NCBI RefSeq assembly: GCF_022605725.1
Contig: NC_065552.1
Span: forward strand, 30,453,879-30,517,878
Direction of reading: 5' to 3'
DNA: 64,000 nucleotides
Source: Anthonomus grandis grandis
Taxonomy: Eukaryota > Arthropoda > Insecta > Coleoptera > Curculionidae
In this document: positions 35,061 through 45,439 of the stretch, one piece after another
Layout: every line of letters begins with the position of its first letter
How positions within the stretch are numbered: position 1 is the first letter of the stretch
Made by a program: the position numbers and the translations under genes
The notes under the pieces: model-generated
Databases searched by the model: none
Told to the model about the DNA's origin: nothing
The model's input: the letters and a program-made list of their open reading frames with translations, nothing else

Positions 35061-36088
35061 TTCATTCTTTAGAAGTTTAGTATGGACAAGTTAAGTAATA
35101 TTTTAGGAGCTTCCTGAGCCAGTCTTCAAACGTCTCATCACAGACTTCTTATACTTTCTAACTTCACATCAAATTTTCAGATTTTTTATAAGTCTTTACT
35201 ATCTATTAAACTAATACAGTTGACACCATATATAAATGTATCAAACTGTCACAACACTAAAAGCATACTTAATGCATAATGCGTAACCATAATTAATGCC
35301 TGCATTGTTCCACTTCAGTCCGTTTACCTGAAGTGAACATTGAAATATTATTACAGGCTGGGCAACCTCTTCTGTTTTCTTCTTTTCCTTTTTCTCGTTT
35401 TTGTTGTGGCTGCGGCCACCCAGATGTGCAGAGGCCATCTTCGGCAGATTCGCATAAATTACCTGCCACCAAATGAAGATATAATAGATTTTTTTTAATC
35501 TTAATTGCCTCCTTTTGCTGATGCAAAACTGTTTTGAGTGGTTTAATTTATTTCTTTCGAGCGTATAAGTGGGCATTTACATTGTATCGTTTTTTTTTTG
35601 CCACCGGTTTAGTTTTATCTTATCTCGGTTTAATTTCTGTGTTGTAACGAGATACACTGCTTACGCTATCAATTTGGTGCAGTAAAACCTCTTATAAGCA
35701 CACAAATACGGTTTGTTTGTTAAACAAAACATAAAGTTAAGAAGTTTAAGCGTTCTGCTATGCTTGCCTCTTGCATTAACATAATAAACAAGAAATTCAA
35801 TATGCTAACATACATATAGTCCTGGCTGCTAGTGCAGCTTTCTAATTATAAAAATAATGGATGTGTACTTAGGAACAGTAAACGCAAATTAGTGTGAAAG
35901 TTTTATATGTTAGGGCATACCTTATTTTTAGGAAAAAATAACGTAATCTGTTCTCGATGTTTAAAGTGTGAAATAAATATTTTAAAGAACAGGGTAAATG
36001 GGAAGTTAAACGAAATAAAATGGCTTTCATCAAAGTTTTCTAGTCTTAAGATGATGATAAGTTTAAATTATTTTCGCAATCATTAATG
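35061..36088. other. Non-coding stretch
   Basis: No supported gene. Overlapping minus-strand frames at 35,241-35,576 are lysine-rich and match nothing known. AT-rich elsewhere. Confidence 0.45.
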
Positions 36089-36857
36089 AGGTACTTATTT
36101 TATTGGGTATTACGTCACTTATAGCAAAAATCAATCTAGAAATTACTATCTTACACGCTCAAAAATTAAAAAGAAAAAGAAAATAGACTTATTCACGTAT
36201 TTAAAAGAAATATGAATTCAAATCTATAATGATACCGTTCGATATACTTAATTTAATCTAAGTTCATTAAGTTTTAAATACAATAATTTACTTAAGGTAT
36301 AATAGATGTTTTATGTACCCAGGAGCTGAGGTTTAATCTATTAATCTCTGAGCTCGTTTCTTCTTTTCAATATCCTATCTAACTTTGTTATAAATATTAA
36401 AATTAAAAAAGGGTCCGGTAAAGTTAAAAGAACGTCTAAAAACCTTTTTTTTTTAAATTTTTACATAGAATGTTGAATGTGGTCAAAATATTGATAAAAA
36501 AGTGAGGATGATTGGAAAAAATACAAAACTTTGGAAATTATGAAGGTTTTTCTACATATGTTAAATACGTAATCATTGCCGGCTTGCACAAGGTTTTTTA
36601 GCTCTTGATTTTGCTATAATTAAAAAATATATATATTGAGGCTATTATTGTAAATTTATAGCATTTTTTATCGCTTTGTACCCCTTTTAATTTTATATTT
36701 TGTAGTTTAAATACAAGAAAAATAAAACAACATCCTTATTGACAAAAATGGCAGCGGCTTCACTATGTCCCCAGTAGTATTTTTTGGTTTTGTCTGGAAC
36801 ACTTTTTAGTTATATGGGTTGCCTGTGGACTCAATTTTAGATAATAAAGTCATAATA

Positions 36858-37361
36858 CAGGGTGTCTACTATAAAAAAAAATACAAGTCATTTGCAACAA
36901 AAAAGTCATATAATATTTTTTCGAAAAGTTGTTAGTTCTTCTGGTAGGTATTTTTTGATTTTATCAAATTTCTTTATTTTTTTTTTCATATAAACAAGAA
37001 TATCTCCGTTATTCTTACCACCATATAAAATTTAGATATACCATCTGAAAGAGAATTAAATTTGCTATAAGATGGGTATATTTAAGTTTTTGAGTAATTT
37101 TTTATACTGGGTGTTATCAGAAGTTAAATGTAACATTTGTGAAATGTGCAAAATTAGTGGTATCTTCTTCATTGTCTTTTTTCTTGTTCTAAAATTTGGT
37201 AAATAGAGACATGTTTTTTTTCAGCAAAAACTACTGCATTTAATATGCTTTCCAATGATATACTTACTTTTGTGATAGCTATTTGTTTTCACAGCAATAT
37301 CATGGGCAAAAGAAAGAAAACCACAAAAATTGAAAATTTTCAAATTTTATATTTCTTGATC
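36858..37361 (+). repeat. Left long terminal inverted repeat
   Basis: About 504 bp pairing with 38,734-39,249. Landmarks shared in inverted orientation include ATTCTTACCACCATATAAAA, TTTAATATGCTTTCCAATGA and CCACAAAAATT. Confidence 0.9.
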
Positions 37362-37624
37362 TTTTGAGCACCAATGCAGTGAGTACTTGTAGATCTAGCC
37401 GTAAACAAATAACATATCGCGATATTCATTCTTTAAGAAAAAAGGCAGGTTTTCCTTCTTTTGTAAATAGCAATGAATCCGCAAAAGAAGGAAATTCACA
37501 AACCATGTATTACTTGATTTTAAAACAAAAGCATAGATATTTACAATTTGACAATACTTAAGACTATCATTAAGTTTTCACTTCGACTTAAAATAGTTAA
37601 ATAAGTAATTTGATTTAAAAAATA

Positions 37625-38692
37625 ATGCCTAGTTTCACAAACATTGAATATCGGAACATCTTATTTATTTACGGTGTCGCAAATGGAAACTCGCGGGAGG
37701 CAGCAAGGGAGTATGCGCTTCGTTTTCCTAATAGATGGCAACCCCATAGAAGTACATTTGCACAAGTGTTCAGACGCTGTGGGGAAACTGGTTCCTTTCG
37801 AGGTTTGCGGATTAGAGAAGGTGGTCAAAATGGTCAACGCTGGAGACAAGAACCTGCGATTATGAGAGCTGTTACAGAAGGTAGATCTAGAAGTACTCGC
37901 CGCATTGGTGTTGCATTAAGGATTCACCATTCCAGTGTACATAGAGTTCTTAAAAAAAATAATTTGCATCCGTTTCATTTGAAAAAAGTCCAGGATTTAT
38001 TGCCAGTGGATTGTGAGGTGAGACTTCAATTCTGTAGGTGGTACTTGAATAAGTTGCAAGAGTGGGGAACAGATCAAATATTTTAGATAGATGAAGCAAC
38101 ATTTACAAGAGCCGGAATAATGAATTTAAGAAACAACCATATATGGCATACAGAAAACCCTCATGCGACTGTTGTTTGACATTTTCAGCATGAGATAAGG
38201 GTCAACGTATGGATAGGATTAATGAGAGGTCGCTTTTTCGGGCCTGTAATACTTCCTGATCGGCTCAATTCCAATGAGTTTTTTAACTTATTAAATAATG
38301 ACCTTGTTGACTTTCTGAAAGAAATCCCCTTAGCCGCTAGACAGGAACTTTGGTTTCAAATGGACGGATGCCCAGCCCATAATGGCAGAATTGTGCAAAA
38401 TTCCTTGAATCAATGCTTTGAGGAGAAATGGATCGAAAGATACGGTTCGGTAAGATGGCCGCCCAGAAGCCCTGACCTTACGCCCCTTAATTTTTATGTC
38501 TGGGGCACATTAAAATCTAATGTTTATAGTATTAACATTAATACTCGAGACGAACTAATTAATCGAATTAGTGTGTGTTGCAATGAAATGCGACAAAAAC
38601 GCGTTGAACTTGAACGGGCTGTGGATAGTGTCAGAAGAAGATGCATCAAATGTATTAAACAAGAGGGAAGACATTTTGAACAATTGTTATAA
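37625..38692 (+). pseudogene. DUF4817/DDE_3 transposase
   Basis: A 355-codon frame, nearly intact, starting at the ATG at 37,625. The N-terminal helix-turn-helix reads YRNILFIYGVANGNSREAAR and WQPHRSTFAQVFRRCGETGS. The catalytic part has IDEATFTRAGIMN (first Asp), WFQMDGCPAHNGRI (second Asp) and WPPRSPDLTPLNF (third Asp), with 36 residues between the second and third. Only two lesions are seen, TAG at 38,084-38,086 just before IDEATF and TGA at 38,177-38,179; there are no frameshifts. It is therefore one of the youngest coding relics here. Reading ends at TAA 38,690-38,692, 40 bp before the right inverted repeat. Confidence 0.9.
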
Positions 38693-38733
38693 TTCTAGGT
38701 TTGTTTAATGAAATTTTGACTTTTTAATTTTGG

Positions 38734-39249
38734 TCAATTAGGAAATATAAAATTTAAAAATTTTTAATTTTTGTGGTTTTCTTTCTTTTGCCTATTATAT
38801 TGCTGTGAAAACAAATAGCAAAAGTAAGTATATCATTGGAAAGCATATTAAATGCAGTAGTTTTTGCTGAAAAAAAAAGAAGTCTCTATTTACCAAATTT
38901 TAGAAAAATGACAACGAAGAAAATACCACTAATTTTGCACATTTCCCAAATGTTACATTTAACTTCTGATAACACCCGGTATAAAAAATTACTCAAAAAC
39001 TTAAATGTATCGATCTTATAGCAAATTTAATTCTCTTTCAGATGGTATATCTAAATTTTATATGGTGGTAAGAATAACGGAGATATTCTTATTTATATGA
39101 AAAAAGACAAAGAAATTTGATAAAATCAAAAAATGTTAAATACCAGAAGAACTAACAACTTTTCGAAAAAATGTTATACGACATTTTCGTTGCAAATGCC
39201 TTGTTTAATCACCTCTTAAAGTTTGGTGGTTTTTATAGTAGACACCTTG
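38734..39249 (-). repeat. Right long terminal inverted repeat
   Basis: Inverted partner of 36,858-37,361, with scattered substitutions and small indels. Confidence 0.9.
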
Positions 39250-39744
39250 TATAGTTAGATTTTACACTACATGAATAAAACACATTTATCAGGTGTTAAA
39301 AATTAGGTATTATTTATTTAAATTATTTGATATTTTATGTAATTTCATATATAATAATACATATTTATATTTTGTAATTTAATATACATAATAGAATTTT
39401 TGAGCGTGTGAGATAGTCATTTCTAAATTGATTTTTGCTATAAGTGACGTAATACCCAATAAAATAAGTAACTAATTATAAATTCGTTACAATACAGATT
39501 TTACTTGAAAATGCACTAATCGCAAAAATGGCAAAAATTTTCTTCTACTGTATCTTGTTTTGGCAGTAAACTGACGATATAATTTATTTGTAAGTAAAGG
39601 TACACTCTTGAATTGAAGTGGTTATAATATGCAGGTTAGAGAGGGCAGGAAGACTTGAAAAAAGACATTAATGAAGAAAATGCTAATCCTTTAAGTCAAG
39701 AGAAAAGCATTTCGATGAATTGACTCATCATCATCAGACTCTTA

Positions 39745-40353
39745 AGCAGGCCGCACACCTACGATACAAATGTTGCGCCACAAATGCTTTTCTACAAATG
39801 TATCGGACAGTATTTAACGCGCGCGTGTTATTTAATTTGGATCCACACACCTAAGATGCATTTGCTACCAAACAGCATTTGAAGCCACACCGCATTTAGT
39901 GTTTACTCCCCGGATAATCAACCTGTCCGATATTTGTTGCGGCGTGTCGTGTCACGTTTTGAATTAAATATGAACGACGATGTTACACAAAACATTTTAT
40001 TTATTCAGGAAGAAGAGAGAAATTATATGACCACACTTTGCAGGTAACATTCTATAGTCTAAATTTCTCATTATCATTTAATAATTGCTATGACACTTCA
40101 AAATTTCCCTTTTTGGAACAACCATTATTATAGGGATAAACCCAGTAACGACGTTTTCTTCGGTTTTGAAATAATTGCCACATCATAAAATCATCGTCAT
40201 CAGAAGACGAGGACATGGCTACAAATGCGGAACAGAACTAAGCCCTGATGTGCGTGCTTGTACCGCATTTGTGGCAAATATACAAAATGTTGAACGAACA
40301 TATGTCGAAAGACAATGTGGCGCCACATTTGTAACTTAGGTGTGCGGCCGGCT
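39745..40353. mobile_element. Internally deleted PIF/Harbinger element (609 bp)
   Basis: Flanked by TTA on both sides (39,742-39,744 and 40,354-40,356). The termini are AGCAGGCCGCACACCTA and, as reverse complement, AGCCGGCCGCACACCTA, and the repeat continues with ACAAATGTKGCGCCACA. The interior keeps a minus-strand N-terminus (ATG at 40,214-40,216; MMWQLFQNRRKRRYWVYPYN) like that of HARBI1-type transposases, and a plus-strand candidate first exon at 39,970-40,043 ending in CAG before GTAAC. Everything between has been lost. Confidence 0.85.
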
Positions 40354-40364
40354 TTACACTACAT

Positions 40365-40525
40365 GGTAACGAGTAACATTGCAGTAACGTACTGGTTTCG
40401 GTTTTGCATGCTACAGGTATCGGAGTAAAAGGAGATTTCTTTTATATTTTCCGGAATATTCTGAATCCACTGAAACAACGCTGTTCCGATTTCTGAGCTG
40501 CCTCTTTGGCCGTTAATCATCGTTC
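40365..40525 (-). pseudogene. Fragment of an unclassified transposase-like protein
   Basis: The minus strand reads RGSSEIGTALFQWIQNIPEN followed by ISFYSDTCSMQNRNQYVTAM. The YSDTC..QNRN signature is familiar from long uncharacterised proteins that are multi-copy in insect genomes and thought to be transposon derived; I cannot name the superfamily with confidence. Only about 50 residues remain. Confidence 0.45.
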
Positions 40526-40639
40526 ATGCATAGCAAAGTGCGTGATTCAGTGATGCTGTGTCATATCTTTATATTCTACATTTCGAAGTATTTGTAACTA
40601 TTCTAAATTTATTTCATTCTAAAATGCAGAAAGGGTAAC

Positions 40640-40830
40640 GCTGAATAAATACACAATTGAGCTAGTTGCAAAGTTTAGAGAGACAGGATCAGTTGCCAAC
40701 TTAGTTAACTTTAGCCAATCAGTTAACAACTATAGATCGGCAGATAGTTGAAAATGAACTTATAAAACTTGCTGTTTTGAAGTTCTAAAGCACTAGGCAA
40801 CTACATTTAGTGTATGGCATATCTCGTACA
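40640..40830 (+). pseudogene. DUF4817-type transposase N-terminal fragment
   Basis: Plus-strand words TIELVAKFRETGSVANL and, after a frameshift, STRQLHLVYGISRTEF match the order of the helix-turn-helix region of Tc1/mariner-superfamily transposases of the DUF4817 type. The catalytic domain is absent and no terminal repeats are seen. Confidence 0.5.
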
Positions 40831-40939
40831 GAATTTTTAATTTTCTTTAATTTAATTTCGCCTCTACAAAAATCATTTCGTACAATTATTTAACGAAGAT
40901 TATTGTTTTTAATTCGATAGTTTTTAGAGTGGATTCGTA

Positions 40940-41300
40940 CTGGGTCTAATCGGTGTTGAGGGTTTGCAGCATGCTTTCTTGGCACTTCAGCACCCTGCTC
41001 AGCTTGTCCTTTTCTTTTTTCGCATTTTCCAGTTTTTTCCAGGTGGCTTTACGCTCGATTTCCAAGTCGTGTTCTACTTTTTGTTACTTATTTTTTAAGT
41101 GAGTTAACCAAGCTGGTTACCTTCTACATTGGCTCTGCTACATTGATACTACAGTGGTCTAGTTTTTTTGTAATTTCCGAATAACATGTCCTGATTCGTA
41201 GGTGAGCTTTTCTTGGTCTCGGAGTTTAAGCTTCAGCTCAGCCGCTTTGACGTTATTTTGTTTGTGTTAAAGAGCATGCGCCATTTAGTTCGTTGATTTT
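40940..41300 (-). pseudogene. Coiled-coil protein fragment, possible host retro-copy
   Basis: On the minus strand the 5' part reads INELNG, then VKAAELKLKLRDQEKLTYE and SGHVIRKLQK, and after indels KVEHDLEIERKATWKKLENA and KKEKDKLSRVLKCQESMLQT. The charged heptad-like composition is that of a long coiled-coil cytoskeletal or ciliary protein, not of any transposon protein I know. The local base composition is less AT-rich than around it. Several frameshifts and stops mark a pseudogene. I cannot identify the parent gene. Confidence 0.5.
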
Positions 41301-41309
41301 GGCCTGCTA

Positions 41310-41600
41310 AAGTATTGGAAACATAATTTTCATAGTAAAAAATGTTGTTGCCTAAATTAAATAGTATTCAGTTGAAAAAACAGGCAGCTTGTCACGCAAC
41401 ATTATCTGCGAAGATCCATATGCATGTAGTGTCAATAACTTAGCACGCACTATTTTACAATTTTGACGGCTCATAACTCAGCCAATAATTAGGGTTATTA
41501 TTATGGGTAATAATTATGGTTCATTATATATTTGACAAATGGTCAGCATTTTCTCATTAATGTAGCCTATGAAATATCCTGGTCATAAAAGTAGGTAAAA
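41310..41600. repeat. Dispersed repeat, copy 1
   Basis: Shares long stretches with 44,660-45,030 (GTTGCCTAAATTAAATAGTA, AACAGGCAGCTTGTC, TTTGACGGCTCATAACTCAG, GGTTCATTATATATTTGACA, TCATAAAAGTAGGTAAAATA). Compared with that copy, about 90 bp in the middle are replaced by about 26 bp. Non-coding; superfamily unknown. Confidence 0.8.
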
Positions 41601-43323
41601 TAAATGAAGACATATGCGTCAATTAGCGATTTTGAAATATCAAGCTATATTTGAAATAACTGCAAATTAAGTATCTAAAATTAGTCAGTCGATCCTAATA
41701 TTATTTTTTTTGCAGGTAAGAAACACTACATCGTCCTAGAAAAAAAAATCCTTCCATTGCAATAAATATGCACAAAAGTAAGTAATATTCTTTATTTTAA
41801 ATAACTAGCAATGATTACATATGCCTATTATGTGCACGCTACTTCACACTAAAGTCGCCACACCTAAAAATCAGTTATTACAATAAAGTACGGTGCCTCT
41901 CTTTAAAGGCTGACACATCCAATTATAATAAAACATGGATCTTTCACTGATAAAATTCCAGCGGACGCATTGTAATTTTAGTTTTAAAATTCAAACTACC
42001 ATACTCACATTAATAGGCAGAGTTTTAATAATATAGAGAAAGTCAAAATAACGGCTTTAAGATGGACATTCTAAGATACGAAAGTCATTTTGAAATTAAG
42101 CGAGGCATTAACAATGCGCCTTTTAATGAGATTGATTAGAATAATTAGGAGATCGTGCGTGCCATGGTGTGGTTTACACATTTTTTTATTGTGGAATACG
42201 GGATGTTCTGTATAACTATTAAAATTAAATTTAAATAGTTTGATACTAGTTTATGGATAATAAATAATGTTTAAAATTTTGTAGAAAAATTATTGGCATA
42301 CGGTATTGTATAATAAAAAATGCTATAAGGCATAAATAAGCATAATCTGTTTTATTGCTTACATTTTCTTGTAAGTACATTTTAATTAACCAGAAGGTGA
42401 TAATGAGCCGTCCTTATAGTAGGATGGATTTAGAAATTCGTTTTATTTAATAGTAATAAGCTAAATCAAAAATCAAATCTTATTCGCACTTAATTTCTTG
42501 TGGCCAGAACATGTTTTCTAGAAAATCAAGAAGCCACTCAGTTTAATTTAGAAAATTACGGTCTTCATCAATCTTCCTAATAGAAATACATATCTAATTA
42601 GCCTATCACTTACCAATCAAACGCTTAATGAAAGTTGTAACAATCTTTCAGTTACTCAGGTGATGTTTCCTCCTTTTAATTATGGTTGTCTTTCTTCCTG
42701 TCTAAGAAATTTAAGTTTATTGGTAGATAGAAAATAATCGCAATTATGACTTCTAAAACTCTCTAATAATATTCAATAGTTCCTAAAAAATACCATAATT
42801 ATATCTCTTGAGTTTCTCATACAGCTACTGGTAATGATAGTTTTATTGTTCCTTAAACATGTATTATCACTATTGTTCTTATATAGCTTACAAGTTTTTG
42901 TTTGAAAATACGTAGTTTTTTGTTAAACCACTAATCTCAACTCGCGTAAAAAACTTCATTCGTTACTAGATACCAAGACCAGCTTCTTATGATATTAAAA
43001 ATTATTAATATCTTTTCATATTAAAAAGAACGTAAGATTCCGTTTTAGATTTTTTTCAAAATGTCTTTCTATCTATTTATCTATGGTTAAGGAAAGTAAA
43101 CCTGTCTATTTAAAGTAGTCTGAACCCACTTTATCTGACATGGATTCATTACTTTATTAACTAATTCGTTCTCTTCTGCTCCTGAACCTTGTAGAGCGAT
43201 TCGAGGCAATGAGGACTGCACATAGACTACATGTCTTGTCATCAATCTCTAAGGTTAAGCTCATTTCACTCCTCAAAATTAGACCCAATGTGGCAAATAA
43301 TACATACAGCATTGGGAAAACTA
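41601..43323. other. Non-coding stretch
   Basis: AT-rich DNA without recognisable gene or repeat boundary. Confidence 0.5.
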
Positions 43324-43428
43324 CAGGGTTATCCATTTTATGCTTGGGAAGGTAAAGTTAAATAAAACACACAAGATATTCAGATGGAGACGAAATTTTT
43401 ATTTTGTTTTAAAGACTGAATCATTCCA

Positions 43429-44520
43429 TTATATGTGAAACACAATATCATTTAAATGTCCACCGCGGGACCTCTGACAAACTTCAATCCTTTTAAGAAA
43501 ATGTTCAATCACTTTTCGACACATTTCAGGTGATATCTCGGCTAGAAATTCACGAATGTTGGCTTTAAGTTGTTGAAGAGTTTGAGGGTTATTGGCGTAG
43601 ACACGATCTTTCGCATAGCCCCACAAAAAAAATCCAAAGGTGTGAGATCACAGGATCTTGGGGGCCAATAGATTGTGGGAGAGTACACGCAATGAAACGA
43701 CTCTTTCACTAGTTAAAAGATGGATTTATTTGAAAGACAAGTTGAGAGAAAACTTACAAACGACGACAACTTCAATAAAAAAGTAAAAACGCTTAACGGG
43801 AGAAAACTAAGCACGCTATTCTAACCTACAAAAAAATTGGATGGTGCAACGTCTGCCGTGAACACAAAAATAAAGTAAGCGTACGTGCACAACGTTGTCA
43901 AATTGAATTGTTGTTACATACTCTGCAAGATGTTGCTATACATTAACATAGATATCACCTAATCTTGAAATTAAACGTCCTGGAAACTTCTTTTGCAAAA
44001 GAGCTCGGTCGGCCTGTGTTGTGTGACTTGTGGCCCCGTCCTGTTCGAACCACATGTCTTCCAGATCTTCTTCTTTGATTTTTCTCTAAAAATAATTGGT
44101 CAACATGCTTCCATACCACTCAGAGTTTACTGTTAAGGCTCTCCCACGATTGTTTTCAAAAAAAATGACATCACCAGACCATAATGCACACCATACAGTC
44201 ACTTTTTCGGGATGCAAAGGCCTTTCTACGATCACCTGAGGATTTTCAGAACCCCATATGCGGCTATTCTGTTAATTTACGTAGCCACACACCGTAAAAT
44301 GAGCCGCATCACTGAAGAAAATTCTGCTCGAAAAATCAGCATCAGCATCTTGTTGTTCAAGCACCCAATTTGCGAATGTTCTGCGTTGTCCATGGTCTGT
44401 AGGCTTAAGTTCTTGAGTGAGCTGGACTTTGTACGGATGGAGGTATAAATCCAAATGCAAAACTCGCCACAGCGAGCCGTAAGACAAACCCAAATTTTGA
44501 GCACGCTGAGGAATTGACAA
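43429..44520 (-). pseudogene. DD36D transposase, split by an LTR
   Basis: The minus-strand protein begins inside the DNA-binding/linker region (SIPQRAQNLGLSYGSLWRVL). It has FFSDAAHFTVCGYVN, in which the first catalytic position reads Asp in FSD, then a stop, ENPQVIVERPLHPEKVTVW, WFEQDGATSHTTQADRALL (second Asp) and FPGRLISRLGDI. Here a 275-bp LTR intervenes. Across it the reading resumes at YWPPRSCDLTPLDFF (third Asp; 36 residues from the second once the LTR is ignored). It ends with YANNPQTLQQLKANIREFLA and the stop at 43,429. Frameshift near 43,625. Same family as the gene at 37.6 kb but a distinct lineage. Confidence 0.85.
43674..43948. mobile_element. Solo LTR (275 bp) with 5-bp target duplication
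   Basis: Begins TGTGGGAGAG and ends CATTAACA on the plus strand (TG...CA), flanked by TAGAT on both sides (43,669-43,673 and 43,949-43,953). Removing it with one TAGAT rejoins the transposase reading GDI-YWPPRS exactly. The minus strand has AATAAA within, suggesting that orientation. No internal retroviral-like region remains, so this is a recombined solo LTR; superfamily unknown. Confidence 0.88.
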
Positions 44521-44659
44521 TTAAGAACAAGCCTAGTCAAGACATTTATGGATTAAATTAGGGTCTAATTAAGACTGTAAAAACTAGCCTATTCTATTAA
44601 AGATTCTCTTTCTGTCTTTGGTGACCTACGGGCTAGTAAGACTAGTCATGAACAAATCT

Positions 44660-45030
44660 GTACATTGAAAACATTATTGTCATAGTAAAATAGATTGTTG
44701 CCTAAATTAAATAGTACTGAGTTAAAAAAAACAGGCAGCTTGTCGCGCAATATTGTCTGCCAAGATCCATTTGCATGTAGTGTCAATAACTTAGTACGCA
44801 CAATTTTACAATTTTGACGGCTCATAACTCAGCCAATAATTGATTTTCGGGAAAAAAGCTAGAGGACTTTTCGTCTTTAAATGAGCGGGAGAATACATGG
44901 TTTTGCTATGCTCAGCCGATTCTGGAGCACCCTGGTTCATTATATATTTGACAAATGGTCAACTTTTTCTCATTAATGTAGACTATGAAATATCCTTGTC
45001 ATAAAAGTAGGTAAAATAAATGTCTGGATA
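44660..45030. repeat. Dispersed repeat, copy 2
   Basis: Counterpart of 41,310-41,600. It includes about 90 bp more, from GATTTTCGGG to GGAGCACCCT. That end (CAGGGTGCTCCAGAATCGGC-like as reverse complement) resembles termini of the DD36D elements here. Confidence 0.8.
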
Positions 45031-45039
45031 TAGATCATA

Positions 45040-45330
45040 AAAGAATGTCCTCTCTTTCTGCTGAGCAGTAACTATATGGTACCTGCGACAGTGGATTTTA
45101 AGGATTTTGTGAACCATATTGCGAAATTCAATACAATTTTGTTTAAATTTATGATATTTGTTCGTTTTTTATAATAAAGAGGTAAAACCCATTTAAGTTA
45201 TGCATTAAATTTTAAAATCTGTACTATTTAATTGGTTATTCTTGACTATTTCATTATTATTCGAAATATTATTGGTTTGGAAAAATATTTTATGCTCAAC
45301 TATGGGCTGGTAAGAATAGTCACGAACAAA
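45040..45330 (-). repeat. Penelope-like repeat, copy A
   Basis: Related to 46,565-47,005 and 50,640-51,200 through shared text such as TTAAATTTATGATATTT, AAGTTATGCATTAAATTT and TTTGGAAAAATATTTT. This copy lacks the recognisable RT words of the other two. Confidence 0.6.
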
Positions 45331-45439
45331 TCTGGTCACAGACCATACAAGAATTATTATTATTTTATTAGATTAAAGCCAAGAATTTACATTCTGTATA
45401 GCTCTATGAACTAAGTAGGCATTACAATATATTTCAATA

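Larger units (their letters stand above)
36858..39249 (+). mobile_element. Long-TIR Tc1/mariner-superfamily element (DD36D)
   Basis: A 2,392-bp element flanked by TA (36,856-36,857 and 39,250-39,251), starting CAGGGTGTCTACTATAAAA and ending, as reverse complement, CAAGGTGTCTACTATAAAA. The inverted repeats extend about 505-515 bp at each end, covering nearly half of the element. The gene between them is a transposase of the DUF4817-plus-DDE_3 type common in insects. Nested inside the inverted-repeat element 36,089-39,473. Confidence 0.92.
36089..39473. mobile_element. Inverted-repeat element hosting a nested transposon
   Basis: The 79 bp at 36,089-36,167 are nearly identical to the reverse complement of 39,395-39,473 (shared text includes ACTTATTTTATTGGGTATTA and ACACGCTCAAAAATT). 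Between them lie about 690 bp of AT-rich non-coding DNA, the complete element at 36,858-39,249, and about 145 bp more. Without the nested element this would be a non-autonomous element of about 990 bp. The target duplication is not clear (TAAT-like bases flank both ends). The superfamily is unknown. Confidence 0.7.
43324..44524 (-). mobile_element. Second DD36D element, right end truncated
   Basis: The left terminus CAGGGTTATCCATTTTA follows TA at 43,322-43,323, as in the 36.9-kb element. The transposase reads from about 44,520 down to 43,429. Similarity to the family stops abruptly near 44,524, so the N-terminal domain and right terminus are lost. It is interrupted by the solo LTR at 43,674-43,948. 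Confidence 0.8.

Noticed and set aside
35241..35576. Overlapping minus-strand frames of 111 and 77 residues
   Set aside because: Lysine-rich, no recognisable motif, no promoter or splice context.
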